Below, piece after piece: positions 1-8,049 of a DNA stretch of 31,816 bases (within the stretch, counting starts at the first letter, position 1; each line of letters starts with the position of its first letter). The position numbers and the translations under genes were made by a program. Source of the DNA: a virus. The stretch is taken from positions 1 to 31,816 of the IMG/VR virus record IMGVR_UViG_3300007538_005612. One strand, given 5' to 3'. The notes under the pieces are model-generated. The model searched no databases. It was given only the letters and a program-made list of their open reading frames with translations, and had not been told where the DNA came from.

Positions 1-2
1 AG

Positions 3-1070
3 GATAAATCAAGATTTTTAATTATTTTACAAAGAATATTAGGATTGTGTTTTGATGATGCTCGTGAAATTGATGTGTCAGGTGTTGCAAAAGTTGCCCC
101 TTTAGATGGTGTTGATGATTCTTTCTTTGAATTAACAGAATTGGACTTAATAAATTTAGACCAAAGAGTGTCAAATATATTAAGAGGTGTTGTCACATAT
201 GAAGATTGTAATGTTGTAAATTTACCTGTACAAACCGATGGTATTAATGACTATCTATTGAAATTTAATGAGGATGGTGCTAATGAAGATGATTTGGGGG
301 ATGATTTAACCAAAACATTATTGAATTTACCTGGTTGGCCAAAGATTGAAGAATTATCTATCTTTATTGACACTGAGATTATTAAAAACTTGGCAAAATC
401 ATTAGTCATGTCAATCTTAACACCAAAGGTGTTATTACCACTTATGATTTTATTAAAGTCATTAGGTCAATTATTTGTTGATACAATTCAAGACCTTAAA
501 TCTTTCTTAAATAGATTTAAAAAATTGATAATCAACATCATGTCAAGAGTTGGTTCAATTTTCATTAAAATTGTTTATGAAATTATCATTAGAGATTTAA
601 GACAATTGTTACAATCAATCGGTAAACAATTACTTAAAAACAAAACTAAAAAAACTCGTCAAGTTATTCAATCATTATTAGATTTAGCTTACTTAATTGC
701 ACGTGGTATTCAAGATTATAGAAAATGTAAAAGTGTTATTGATGAAATAATTGCAATAATAACATTAGCGTTAAAAGGTACTCCTTTTGTGGTACCAAAC
801 CCATTACTTCAATTGGCTAGATTTAGAAGTGGTTTTGATGATACAAGAGCATCAATCAATGTAATACAAGAACTTCAAAAAATAGGTGTTCCTACAGGAG
901 CTTTACCTGACGGGTCACCTAACGTATATTTACAATCAATACTTGCACAAATAACAGGTGTTGAATCTGAAAGGACTCAGAATGGTGTTTCACAGGCGGC
1001 TCTTGGACCAATACCTGTTCCACCGTTTGGGGTATTACCATCAATTACATTAACAGGAGTAGTATTATGA
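3..1070 (+). CDS. Virion protein, C-terminal part (5' truncated by window)
   Basis: The frame is open to the left edge of the window, so this is the 3' part of a longer gene; a TTG at 45 is the first possible start inside the window but is probably internal. I do not recognise the family. About 355 residues are visible. The middle (roughly residues 130-240 of the visible part) is a run of amphipathic or hydrophobic helices rich in Leu, Ile and Lys, followed by a Pro/Gly-rich C-terminus. Its stop overlaps the next start (ATGA) and it lies just upstream of a gp5-like baseplate gene, so a baseplate or other tail role is an inference from position only. Confidence 0.6.
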   Translation, partial: DKSRFLIILQRILGLCFDDAREIDVSGVAKVAPLDGVDDSFFELTELDLINLDQRVSNILRGVVTYEDCNVVNLPVQTDGINDYLLKFNEDGANEDDLGDDLTKTLLNLPGWPKIEELSIFIDTEIIKNLAKSLVMSILTPKVLLPLMILLKSLGQLFVDTIQDLKSFLNRFKKLIINIMSRVGSIFIKIVYEIIIRDLRQLLQSIGKQLLKNKTKKTRQVIQSLLDLAYLIARGIQDYRKCKSVIDEIIAIITLALKGTPFVVPNPLLQLARFRSGFDDTRASINVIQELQKIGVPTGALPDGSPNVYLQSILAQITGVESERTQNGVSQAALGPIPVPPFGVLPSITLTGVVL

Positions 1071-1288
1071 TAAACAGCGAGAAAATAGATATTGATAAGG
1101 TTAAAGATATTGTTGCCGATATTAAGTCAAAACCAAATAAAGATTTAACGAAAGTTATGGATTTTTTACTTGAGGATTTTGATGAGACAAAAAAATTAAT
1201 TGTTGATTTAACTTATCATTTAGATAATATAGAAAATTTATACAATAAAGTATTGAAAGAATATCAATCAAGAAATGGCCAAGAGTAA
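1067..1288 (+). CDS. Small charged helical protein, unknown function
   Basis: A 73-residue, Lys/Asp/Glu-rich protein with heptad-like Leu/Ile spacing, probably all helix or coiled coil. It overlaps the upstream gene by 4 nt (ATGA) and the downstream gp5-like gene by 14 nt, so all three are likely translated from one message. An AGGAG lies 7 nt before its start, within the end of the upstream gene; this is one of very few Shine-Dalgarno-like sequences in the window. It may be a chaperone or small component of the baseplate hub, but only its position supports this. Confidence 0.65.
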   Translation: MINSEKIDIDKVKDIVADIKSKPNKDLTKVMDFLLEDFDETKKLIVDLTYHLDNIENLYNKVLKEYQSRNGQE

Positions 1289-2813
1289 TAATCAAATAAT
1301 GTTTACTGGTATCGTTCAGGATATTGATGACCCAAAAATGTTGGGTAGAATACGTGTATATCCTGAAAACAATGCGAATATTCAAGACGTATTGAAAGGA
1401 TATGCTCAAAGAAACAATTTGAATACTGTTAACTCACCTGATGATATCAAACCTTGGACTCCTGATGACCCCTTTGTTACATTACCATTTTTACCTATGT
1501 ATATTTCACAGGTCCCAAGACCTGGTGAATTAGTATGGTTAATTTATGTAAATGAAGATTACAAATACCAAGACATTTATTACGTACAGGGACCGTTCTC
1601 GTCACCGATGTCTTTGAATTATCAGAATTATCAAGCCGCAAAACAACAAACCGCATTAGGTGACCAAGTCAAACCAACAACTGATATTCTTAATGAGGAT
1701 GGTACCTATAAGGATTTAAATTCAAAAGGAATATTTCCCGAACCAGGTGATAACTCTTTGTTGGGTAGGGGTAACTCAGATGTGGTTGTAAAGTATGAAG
1801 ATGTATTAATCAGAGCGGGTAAGTCTTTAAATATGGACAACCCCAACACACTACCAACTGCAAATGTCAATAGAGCCTTTCTTCAAGTATCAAGTAGAAC
1901 TCAAGAAAAACTACCACCACAAGAAAAAGTAATTTTTAACTTGGAGAGTGATGTATCATTTGTAAACTATTTGATGGAGTGGGACATTGATAATCCTGAA
2001 AACTCTCAGAACGTATTCAATGGTAGTGTTAAGTTTTACAAATTAAAACAAAATGAACGTGTTTTAAGCAATCAACTCAACGTAAACAGTGAGATAGATG
2101 ATTTACAATTTTTAATCTATCAGGTGACGTTTAAATCGTTAAGTCTAAATGGTGTTGCCAGTTTTATATCTGATGAGATAAATAAGTTTAACGATGGGTT
2201 TTATAATACAACATTAAGCATCAACACACAGTTTCCATTTTTCTTTAGACCAAATAAAACCACAAATAAATGGACAAATTCTCAATACCACCAATCAAGT
2301 AGTGCAATTGAAAACGAGGCTTGGAAAAATGTTAACCAAATTTATAAAAATGTTAAATATCAATCAACGGATACAATCTTTGGTTCAGGTTTGATGTATC
2401 AACAAGGAAAAATTGGTAAACCACAAAAAATTACACGAAAAGTTGAGACGGTAACAGAATACAGAAATAACCCCCAAACTTTCGGTATTATGGGGGGTGA
2501 TAAAATTGTTTTATTATCACACAAGAGTTCAATACCAGGTAAAGAAAGAATTAATTTAATTGATACATTATATGGTATTGATATTGACAAATTAACGGAT
2601 GATGTACTTCCAAATACAAGTTCAATGGTTAGGGGTGAGGAATTAATTGAATTATTAAACATCATTGTTAGATATATGATTTCACACGTTCACGCAATGC
2701 CAGGTTCAGGTCCAGTACCTGTTTCATTAGACGGAACACAGGTGAATGAAATACTAAAACAATTAAATGATGCCTCTCAGAAAGTTTTAAATACAAATAT
2801 TCGTTTGAATTGA
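1275..2813 (+). CDS. Baseplate hub/spike protein, T4 gp5-like OB-fold
   Basis: A 512-residue protein. Residues 8-30 (FTGIVQDIDDPKMLGRIRVY) match the start of the T4 gp5 N-terminal OB domain, where the same FxGxVxDxxDPxxLGRxRV pattern occurs. A PRPGELVWL segment near residue 80 fits the later OB strands. The rest has no visible lysozyme domain. It ends with a helix after an HVHAMPGSGP segment (around residue 470), resembling the region just before the C-terminal spike of gp5-type proteins. In T4, gp5 trimers sit at the centre of the baseplate and puncture the outer membrane. The family call is firm for the N-terminus; the remainder is unassigned. Confidence 0.8.
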   Translation: MAKSNNQIMFTGIVQDIDDPKMLGRIRVYPENNANIQDVLKGYAQRNNLNTVNSPDDIKPWTPDDPFVTLPFLPMYISQVPRPGELVWLIYVNEDYKYQDIYYVQGPFSSPMSLNYQNYQAAKQQTALGDQVKPTTDILNEDGTYKDLNSKGIFPEPGDNSLLGRGNSDVVVKYEDVLIRAGKSLNMDNPNTLPTANVNRAFLQVSSRTQEKLPPQEKVIFNLESDVSFVNYLMEWDIDNPENSQNVFNGSVKFYKLKQNERVLSNQLNVNSEIDDLQFLIYQVTFKSLSLNGVASFISDEINKFNDGFYNTTLSINTQFPFFFRPNKTTNKWTNSQYHQSSSAIENEAWKNVNQIYKNVKYQSTDTIFGSGLMYQQGKIGKPQKITRKVETVTEYRNNPQTFGIMGGDKIVLLSHKSSIPGKERINLIDTLYGIDIDKLTDDVLPNTSSMVRGEELIELLNIIVRYMISHVHAMPGSGPVPVSLDGTQVNEILKQLNDASQKVLNTNIRLN

Positions 2814-2821
2814 TATTTATT
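2814..2821 (+). promoter_or_regulatory. TATTTATW motif (candidate phage promoter)
   Basis: TATTTATT lies 14 nt before the ATG at 2836, in the short gap after the gp5-like gene. It is the only plus-strand member of a set found just upstream of about a dozen genes. Function is inferred from recurrence and position. Confidence 0.45.
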
Positions 2822-2835
2822 ATAAAAAAGTAATA

Positions 2836-4329
2836 ATGTCAATCCACAGGTCATATTTTAGCAAGAACGACACCATACTATACAACAACTACGTAAACAC
2901 AGGTAGAAACCCAATTACGCAATTGTATTTTGGTTCATCACCAACATCATTTGCCCCTCTTTCATATTCAAGATTTATTTTTGATTTGGATTTGTTTCAA
3001 TTAAGAGCAAAACTTGCCGATGGTGTTATATCAACAGGGTGTACGTCAGCAATGACACACACATTAACGATGATTAACACAAGTTCATTTGATTTAGAAT
3101 TATTAAATTCTGTAACTTCAGAAGGTACAAGAAGGGCAACATCATTTGACTTAGTATTATTTAGAATTCCTTTGTTCTCAGGAACAACAGGAAGTCCCCA
3201 ATCTTGGGATGAAGGTGTTGGATATGATTATGCAAATTTGGTGACAAACACACCAACAGGTAATGCAACAACGACACAATTTTATGGTGACAAATCTTAT
3301 TCTGATAGACCTGCAAACTGGTTCCAATCAACCACAATTGATTTATGGAGTCAATCGGGTTTATATGACAATGAAAATACAGGTAATGTAAATTATAACG
3401 ATTTGGTTATTGTTGACAGACAACACTTTGAATTTGGTAATGAAGATATCAACTTTGATATGACCAATGAAATTAACGGAATTCTTAATGGTAGTATCAC
3501 TGGTGTTACAGGTTGGGGTGTTGCTTATGTTCCTGAGGTTGAAAACATTACAGGACTTACAGAACAATATTCTGTTGGATTCTTTACAAGACACACACAA
3601 ACATTCTACGAACCATATCTTTTAACTGATTATGATGATTTAATTCAAGACGATAGGAACTTGTTTGTATCAAATAAAACAAACAAACTTTATCTATATG
3701 TTTACCAAAATGGTAATCCGTTAAATTTAGATTCAGACCCAACGGTTGATATATTTGATTCTGATGGTTTACCACTATCAGGACATACAGGTTTAACAAC
3801 ATGTTTGGTAACAAAAGGTGTGTATGAAGTATCAGTACCACCTATTAGTGGATATACCAAACCATGTCAATTTACTGATGTTTGGAAGGGTATTGTCATT
3901 GATGGTGTATCAATAGACGACATAACAAACGAATTTGTATTATACAACTACTCAAAAGAGTTTACAATAGGTTCAGTATCAAAAGAACCATCATTATATG
4001 GTTTTGAGGCTTATGGTATTAAACAAAACGAAAAGATATTAAATACCGACATTAGAAGGGTGGGAATTATAATCAAAAAAGCTTACACCGGAAATGAAGT
4101 TTTAAACAAGGTAGATGCTCAATATAGAATATATGTTAAAGAGGGTACTACTGAAGTTCAAGTTCAAGATTGGACTCCAATAAATAGAACACCAAATGAA
4201 TACTATTTTGTTTTTGATACAAGAGACAAAATACCTAATGAATATTTTGTTGACATTAAAGTGACATCAAGTGGTGAAGTGGATACTTATAAGAAAGTAT
4301 TACAATTCCAAATCGTAAACAAAAAATAA
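2836..4329 (+). CDS. Putative virion structural protein
   Basis: A 497-residue protein, Thr/Ser/Asn/Gly-rich with many predicted short beta strands, as in phage fibre, baseplate wedge or sheath-associated proteins. It begins SIHRSYFSKNDT and keeps long stretches of aromatic and Asn residues; no enzyme motif is visible. It has its own TATTTATT element 14 nt before the start and is followed after 1 nt by the next gene. I cannot assign a T4 counterpart; a tail or baseplate role is inferred from the neighbouring gp5-like gene. Confidence 0.6.
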   Translation: MSIHRSYFSKNDTILYNNYVNTGRNPITQLYFGSSPTSFAPLSYSRFIFDLDLFQLRAKLADGVISTGCTSAMTHTLTMINTSSFDLELLNSVTSEGTRRATSFDLVLFRIPLFSGTTGSPQSWDEGVGYDYANLVTNTPTGNATTTQFYGDKSYSDRPANWFQSTTIDLWSQSGLYDNENTGNVNYNDLVIVDRQHFEFGNEDINFDMTNEINGILNGSITGVTGWGVAYVPEVENITGLTEQYSVGFFTRHTQTFYEPYLLTDYDDLIQDDRNLFVSNKTNKLYLYVYQNGNPLNLDSDPTVDIFDSDGLPLSGHTGLTTCLVTKGVYEVSVPPISGYTKPCQFTDVWKGIVIDGVSIDDITNEFVLYNYSKEFTIGSVSKEPSLYGFEAYGIKQNEKILNTDIRRVGIIIKKAYTGNEVLNKVDAQYRIYVKEGTTEVQVQDWTPINRTPNEYYFVFDTRDKIPNEYFVDIKVTSSGEVDTYKKVLQFQIVNKK

Positions 4330-4330
4330 T

Positions 4331-4825
4331 ATGAAAAAAACAGTTAAGTTAACAGAAAATGATTTAATGAACTTAGTTAAAAAAGTTCTTAATGAAAAGA
4401 AAACTGATAGATATATGTTCTTCAGCAATCTTCAACAAATGCAAAGACAATGTGAAATGTTGTTAGAAATGGACCCTAATATGATTGAATCTATTTTAGA
4501 TAACGGTCACGATTGGGCTCAAGACCATATCGCAGAAGCAAAAAATAATATGGACCAAGTATTTGATTTCTTAATGAATGAAACAAAAAAAGATGATATG
4601 GAAATGGTTGACACCATGGATATTGATATGATTGAGGAGGCAAAGAAAAAGAAAAAAAATAGAAAAAAGACAGGTACACCATTATGTGCAAGAGGTATTG
4701 CGGCAGCTAAATCTAAGTTTGAAGTTTATCCTTCGGCTTACGCAAACGGTTATGCGGTACAAGTTTGTAAAGGAACTATGCCAGGTAATGATGGTAAGAA
4801 AAAATGTTCAGGAGCATATTGTTAA
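4331..4825 (+). CDS. Small basic protein with N-terminal LxE helix and Cys/Tyr-rich C-terminus
   Basis: A 164-residue protein in three parts. Residues 1-22 form an amphipathic helix ending NLVKKVLNE. Residues 25-110 are acidic and Met-rich. Residues 111-164 start with a Lys-rich stretch and then TPLCARGIAAAKSKFEVYPS and a YANGYAVQVCKG segment, a small conserved module often seen in large phages, with four Cys overall. The L20-N21-E22 triplet matches the cleavage rule of T4-type prohead proteases, so the N-terminus may be a head-targeting peptide (inference). It is followed by a terminator hairpin. Function unknown. Confidence 0.65.
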   Translation: MKKTVKLTENDLMNLVKKVLNEKKTDRYMFFSNLQQMQRQCEMLLEMDPNMIESILDNGHDWAQDHIAEAKNNMDQVFDFLMNETKKDDMEMVDTMDIDMIEEAKKKKKNRKKTGTPLCARGIAAAKSKFEVYPSAYANGYAVQVCKGTMPGNDGKKKCSGAYC

Positions 4826-4851
4826 ATTTTTTAACACATAAATAACATTTG

Positions 4852-4877
4852 AAATCCCACTTTTGTGGGATTTTTTT
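4852..4877 (+). terminator. Rho-independent terminator
   Basis: A 9-bp stem (AAATCCCAC / GTGGGATTT) with a TTTT loop is followed by a T run to 4877. It ends the first plus-strand block and sits only a few bases before the methylglyoxal synthase promoter element. Confidence 0.85.
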
Positions 4878-4879
4878 AT

Positions 4880-4887
4880 TATATTTG
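4880..4887 (+). promoter_or_regulatory. Bacteroidota -7 element (TATATTTG) for methylglyoxal synthase
   Basis: TATATTTG matches TAnnTTTG exactly and lies 4 nt before the ATG at 4892. No TTTG sits at the expected 19-21 nt spacing upstream, so this is a partial match. If used, the start of transcription would fall at or next to the start codon. Confidence 0.5.
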
Positions 4888-4891
4888 TCAT

Positions 4892-5272
4892 ATGAAATTT
4901 GCACTAATTGCTCACGATGGTAAAAAGGCTGAGATGGTTGCCTTTGTAATGAAAAAATTAAAATTCTTTAACTTACCAAATATTGATATTGTTGCAACAG
5001 GAACCACAGGTAAAATGATTAAAAATGCTGGTGTGGACAAAGTTGATACGGTTAATAGTGGACCAATGGGTGGTGATGCTGAAATCGCATCAATGGTAAC
5101 AAAAGGTGAATTGGAAGGTGTAATATTTTTTAGAGACCCCTTAGATAAACACCCACATGAACCAGATGTTCAAATGTTGTTAAGACTTTGTGATGTTCAC
5201 AATGTACCGTTGGCGACCAATTACAAAAGTGCCGATATTCTTATTGGGTATTACGAAGGTTTGTTATCATGA
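4892..5272 (+). CDS. mgsA: Methylglyoxal synthase (EC 4.2.3.3)
   Basis: A 126-residue enzyme converting dihydroxyacetone phosphate to methylglyoxal and phosphate, a bypass of lower glycolysis. The whole family signature is present: AHDGKK (H8, D9, K12), TGTTG (36-40) and SGPMGGD (56-62) for phosphate binding with the catalytic Asp at 62, then FFRDPLDKHPHEPDV with D82, H89 and D92 corresponding to E. coli D91, H98 and D101. The C-terminus is shorter than in E. coli (152 aa). I chose the ATG at 4892; an in-frame TTG at 4865 lies inside the terminator hairpin. Its last 22 nt overlap the convergent gene. A host-derived metabolic gene in a phage is unusual. Confidence 0.93.
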   Translation: MKFALIAHDGKKAEMVAFVMKKLKFFNLPNIDIVATGTTGKMIKNAGVDKVDTVNSGPMGGDAEIASMVTKGELEGVIFFRDPLDKHPHEPDVQMLLRLCDVHNVPLATNYKSADILIGYYEGLLS

Positions 5273-5727
5273 CCACACTTATGACAAATATAAGGGTCAT
5301 TCCCACCTTCAGATAATTTCCAAGACCAATCACACTCATCACAAATAACTCTACTTTTTGTAACTTCTTCTTTAAGAATGGCGGTAATTAATCGTCTAAC
5401 CGATTCATTTTTCTTTTTCTTCTTATGTGAAACCCAATTAGGTTTTTGACCTTTACCCGTTTGAGTATCTTTTTTTTCAACTCTTCTTTTTTGTTGACAA
5501 GCACTTTTTTTCTCAGCATCAGTCATTTTACCCGCAACACCCGCAGCTCTACATTTTGGATATGACCCCTTATCAGCATCACTTCTACCACAAGGTGGAT
5601 GTTTACCATCCTTATCTTTCCTACAAATGTCTACCCAAGGACCTTTAGGTTGTTTACTACCTTTTGGTTTTTTCTTTTTACCAAACCAAACCGCCAAGTC
5701 TTCTTTTAATTTCTTGTCATTATCCAT
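5251..5727 (-). CDS. DUF5872-like protein with C-terminal zinc ribbon
   Basis: A 158-residue basic protein. Residues 27-62 (GPWVDICRK, HPPCGRSDADKGSYPKCR) and the following KMTDAEKKSACQQKRR segment fit the DUF5872 pattern found in large phages. Residues 108-121 form a short helix ending RRLITAILKE. Residues 127-155 form a CxxC...CxxC zinc ribbon (ICDECDWSWK, then YICHKCGHDN). So it combines a DUF5872 part, an LxE helix like those of two other proteins here, and a metal-binding end. DNA binding or a head-internal role is plausible but inferred. It overlaps the end of mgsA by 22 nt and has a TATTTATA element 17 nt upstream. Confidence 0.75.
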   Translation of the reverse strand: MDNDKKLKEDLAVWFGKKKKPKGSKQPKGPWVDICRKDKDGKHPPCGRSDADKGSYPKCRAAGVAGKMTDAEKKSACQQKRRVEKKDTQTGKGQKPNWVSHKKKKKNESVRRLITAILKEEVTKSRVICDECDWSWKLSEGGNDPYICHKCGHDNKPS

Positions 5728-5744
5728 AAGATTTACTATATTAC

Positions 5745-5752
5745 TATAAATA
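5745..5752 (-). promoter_or_regulatory. TATTTATW motif (candidate phage promoter)
   Basis: On the minus strand TATTTATA lies 17 nt before the start at 5727. Read on the plus strand it is TATAAATA, the T4 late-promoter box, 8 nt before the ATG at 5761, so it could serve either divergent gene. The minus reading agrees with the other copies. Confidence 0.45.
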
Positions 5753-5760
5753 TACTAATT

Positions 5761-5988
5761 ATGGAGAATAACGAAAAAAGACCAATAGGAAGATTGTTTG
5801 GTTGTATTGATTATTATGACATAGAACAATTAAATTCTTTGATTGAAAATATGTCAGAACCACAACTCAAATTTATGTGTATTAAAGCATTGGAATATTC
5901 ATTTGAAAGGGGTGTTTTTTCTTTACAAGAAACAGAAATAGTTTCAAAATGTGTTAGGGGATTAACTAATATCACTGATGAGAACTGA
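5761..5988 (+). CDS. Small hypothetical protein
   Basis: A 75-residue protein, mixed charge and likely mostly helical (IEQLNSLIENMSEPQLKFMC, then ALEYSFERGVFSLQETE). No family recognised. It is divergent from the DUF5872-like gene with 33 nt between starts, and overlaps the next start by 11 nt, suggesting a two-gene unit ending in the terminator at 6172-6196. Confidence 0.6.
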   Translation: MENNEKRPIGRLFGCIDYYDIEQLNSLIENMSEPQLKFMCIKALEYSFERGVFSLQETEIVSKCVRGLTNITDEN

Positions 5989-6187
5989 TAGAGAAAAAGA
6001 ATTATCATCCATTATTGTAGAGGGAGAACGTATCTTAGTTAAGGCTTATTTTAATGGTCACAAACATTCAGGTGGTGACGAATATCAAGATATTAGAGAT
6101 AAGGTTGAGATTGCTAGGTGTGAACTTTTTAATGAAAATCCACTATATTGTAAACCACAATATCGCAAAAAAAAGGGGACCAATTAG
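5978..6187 (+). CDS. Small hypothetical protein
   Basis: A 69-residue charged protein beginning MRTDREKELSSIIVEGERIL and ending in a basic KPQYRKKKGTN tail. Family unknown. It overlaps the previous gene by 11 nt. Its last codons and TAG stop lie within the terminator hairpin shared with the convergent capsid gene, which constrains its C-terminal residues. Confidence 0.55.
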   Translation: MRTDREKELSSIIVEGERILVKAYFNGHKHSGGDEYQDIRDKVEIARCELFNENPLYCKPQYRKKKGTN

Positions 6188-6196
6188 GTCCCCTTT
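6172..6196 (-). terminator. Bidirectional terminator of the major capsid gene
   Basis: A 10-bp perfect stem (AAAGGGGACC / GGTCCCCTTT) with a 5-nt loop. On the minus strand it is followed by a run of T, a strong terminator for the capsid transcript. The TAG stop of the plus-strand gene starts inside the loop. Confidence 0.9.
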
Positions 6197-6214
6197 CTAT
6201 TAAGTTAGATTCAA

Positions 6215-8023
6215 TTATCTCAACTCGTTTAAGTCAAATGTTCTAACACCATCAACTGTGATTTTACCGTAGAAACGGTTGTTCACCATCTTCTTAGCGT
6301 ATCTTGTCATGATACCCTTGATTGGTGTGAAGTTGAATGGATTATACATTGTTGGAGTTAATTGAAGAGGTACATACGGTGCGTAGATGTAACCAGTGTC
6401 AAGTAAAGACGTACCTTTGTGACCCAACAATACTGTGTTTGGTGGGAAGTAAGGGTCTCTATAAACCTGATATCTACCAGCCAAAGTACCAACTCTTTCA
6501 ATACCCATGTTGTATTGGTCTTGCTCTGGAGAAGCGTTTGATACGTGGAAGTACTCCAAGTCGTCAAAGATTGCACTTATCTCTGAAGATACAACAATCC
6601 AGTTAGCTCCACCTCTCAATGTTGATTTGTGGATTTGTGCTGAAATTTGGTTGATTGCAGTGATAAGAGTTTGGTTCCAGTCCTTCTGAGTGTAAGGAAC
6701 TGCGTTAGAACCTAATCTCTTCCATCCGTTGTAATCCCAACGTAATGTCCAAGCCGCACCTTTTCTCAAGTCTCTCAAGATTTCACGGTCAATCTCAGCT
6801 GCGATTTGCTCTGACAACAATGCTGTCAATTCAGCCTCAGCGTCAATGTTATGGAACGCAGCTACGTCCTGAGCTAATTCAGGTGACCACTGTGCTCTAA
6901 GTTTTCTTTCTGTAACAGAAACTGTTACTGACTCAAGGTCAAAAGAAACTTCACCGATTTTATCTTCAAACTCTAACTCTTCATATCTTCTGTATACCGC
7001 GATGAACGCTGCACTGTTAGCTGAAGAAGCTGAGAATGTTGTACCTGTGTAACCATCTAATGATGAATCACCACATGAGATACAAACTGGTGTTTGAAGG
7101 TCTACTTCTAAGTAGATTTCTCCGTTAGCGTTACAGATGTTGTCGTAGTATCCACCACCACCATTAGCTGGCCATGCAGCTTGTGCTTGTGAACCGTACT
7201 GAACAATACCTTTACCGTATTTCTGAGTTACTACTCTGAACAACTGAGCTCCTGTTCCTAAATCCCAACCAGCTTGACCTGATGTTGCAACTGTTGGAAC
7301 AATTTTCAAATCGCTTAAGAAAGCTTCGCTATCCATTTCCTGACCATCAGGACCGATAAGTTTACCAGCACCTGCTGATGCGAAACCTGTCATTTTTAAC
7401 AACACTTTTCTGTAGTTATCTTCAGAATAGTCTGCGATATCTAAATTACTACCATTCCATACAACAGTATTAGTTGTTGCAGTTACTGCTGTCCATCTAC
7501 CTTTTGAGTAGTCAAACAATCCTGGAGGGTCCAAAGATGCTTCGTTACCTTCGTAGAATAAATCGTAAAGGTTTTTAGCGTATGAACCATCACCGATGTA
7601 ACCAGCATCAGGATTACCTGGGTAGTTTCCTGGTGAACCTACAGGTGCGTAGTGTTGACCTGACTGATTAGCGGTACCACCTGTGTAACCTTGAATTTTA
7701 GGTACAAAGTAGAATAACTTACCAATTGGTAAATTCATTGCTTGTACAGAAACGATGTCGTTAGACAAAAGTTTAGAGAATACTCTTCTAACAATTGGAA
7801 AAACAACAGTTTCAAATGAACCACTGTCTGAAGTTGATGCAGCTTCGTTAATTAAGTGAGACGCTTGGTTCTCGTATAATTGAGCTACGTTTTCTTTAAG
7901 GTGACCTTTAAGACCCTCTAAGAATCCTAATTTGTCCCATTTGTTGATTGTGTCTTCTTTGATAACTTTCAAGTGCTTAAGACCGATGTTACCAACTAGA
8001 CCTGATTCTAATAATGCTCCCAT
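6215..8023 (-). CDS. Major capsid protein, T4 gp23-like
   Basis: A 602-residue HK97-fold capsid protein of the T4 type. Conserved blocks include RKLRAQWSPELAQDVAAFHN and the AEAELTALLSEQIAAEIDRE helix (around 365-405), the GANWIVVSSE block, and the C-terminal YAPYVPLQLTPTMYNPFNFT followed by KGIMTRYAKKMVN. T4 gp23 is 521 aa; the extra length is a Gly/Ser/Asn-rich insertion in the first half. Residues 57-62 (LINEAA) give an IxE site after Glu60, matching the gp23 propeptide cut at Glu65 in T4 by the gp21 protease, whose homologue is encoded upstream. The leader before the ATG is A-rich with no Shine-Dalgarno. Codon use looks less AT-biased than neighbours, as expected of a very highly expressed gene. 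Confidence 0.95.
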   Translation of the reverse strand: MGALLESGLVGNIGLKHLKVIKEDTINKWDKLGFLEGLKGHLKENVAQLYENQASHLINEAASTSDSGSFETVVFPIVRRVFSKLLSNDIVSVQAMNLPIGKLFYFVPKIQGYTGGTANQSGQHYAPVGSPGNYPGNPDAGYIGDGSYAKNLYDLFYEGNEASLDPPGLFDYSKGRWTAVTATTNTVVWNGSNLDIADYSEDNYRKVLLKMTGFASAGAGKLIGPDGQEMDSEAFLSDLKIVPTVATSGQAGWDLGTGAQLFRVVTQKYGKGIVQYGSQAQAAWPANGGGGYYDNICNANGEIYLEVDLQTPVCISCGDSSLDGYTGTTFSASSANSAAFIAVYRRYEELEFEDKIGEVSFDLESVTVSVTERKLRAQWSPELAQDVAAFHNIDAEAELTALLSEQIAAEIDREILRDLRKGAAWTLRWDYNGWKRLGSNAVPYTQKDWNQTLITAINQISAQIHKSTLRGGANWIVVSSEISAIFDDLEYFHVSNASPEQDQYNMGIERVGTLAGRYQVYRDPYFPPNTVLLGHKGTSLLDTGYIYAPYVPLQLTPTMYNPFNFTPIKGIMTRYAKKMVNNRFYGKITVDGVRTFDLNELR

Positions 8024-8049
8024 TTTAGTTTTATTTTAGTTTTTAAGTT

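Noticed and set aside
4865-4891. Upstream start for methylglyoxal synthase
   Set aside because: The extra nine codons lie in the terminator hairpin and promoter, and homologues begin at about the ATG at 4892.
5745-5752. T4-type late promoter TATAAATA for the plus-strand gene at 5761
   Set aside because: The other copies have this box in the opposite orientation relative to the gene, so it more likely serves the minus gene at 5727; not fully excluded.
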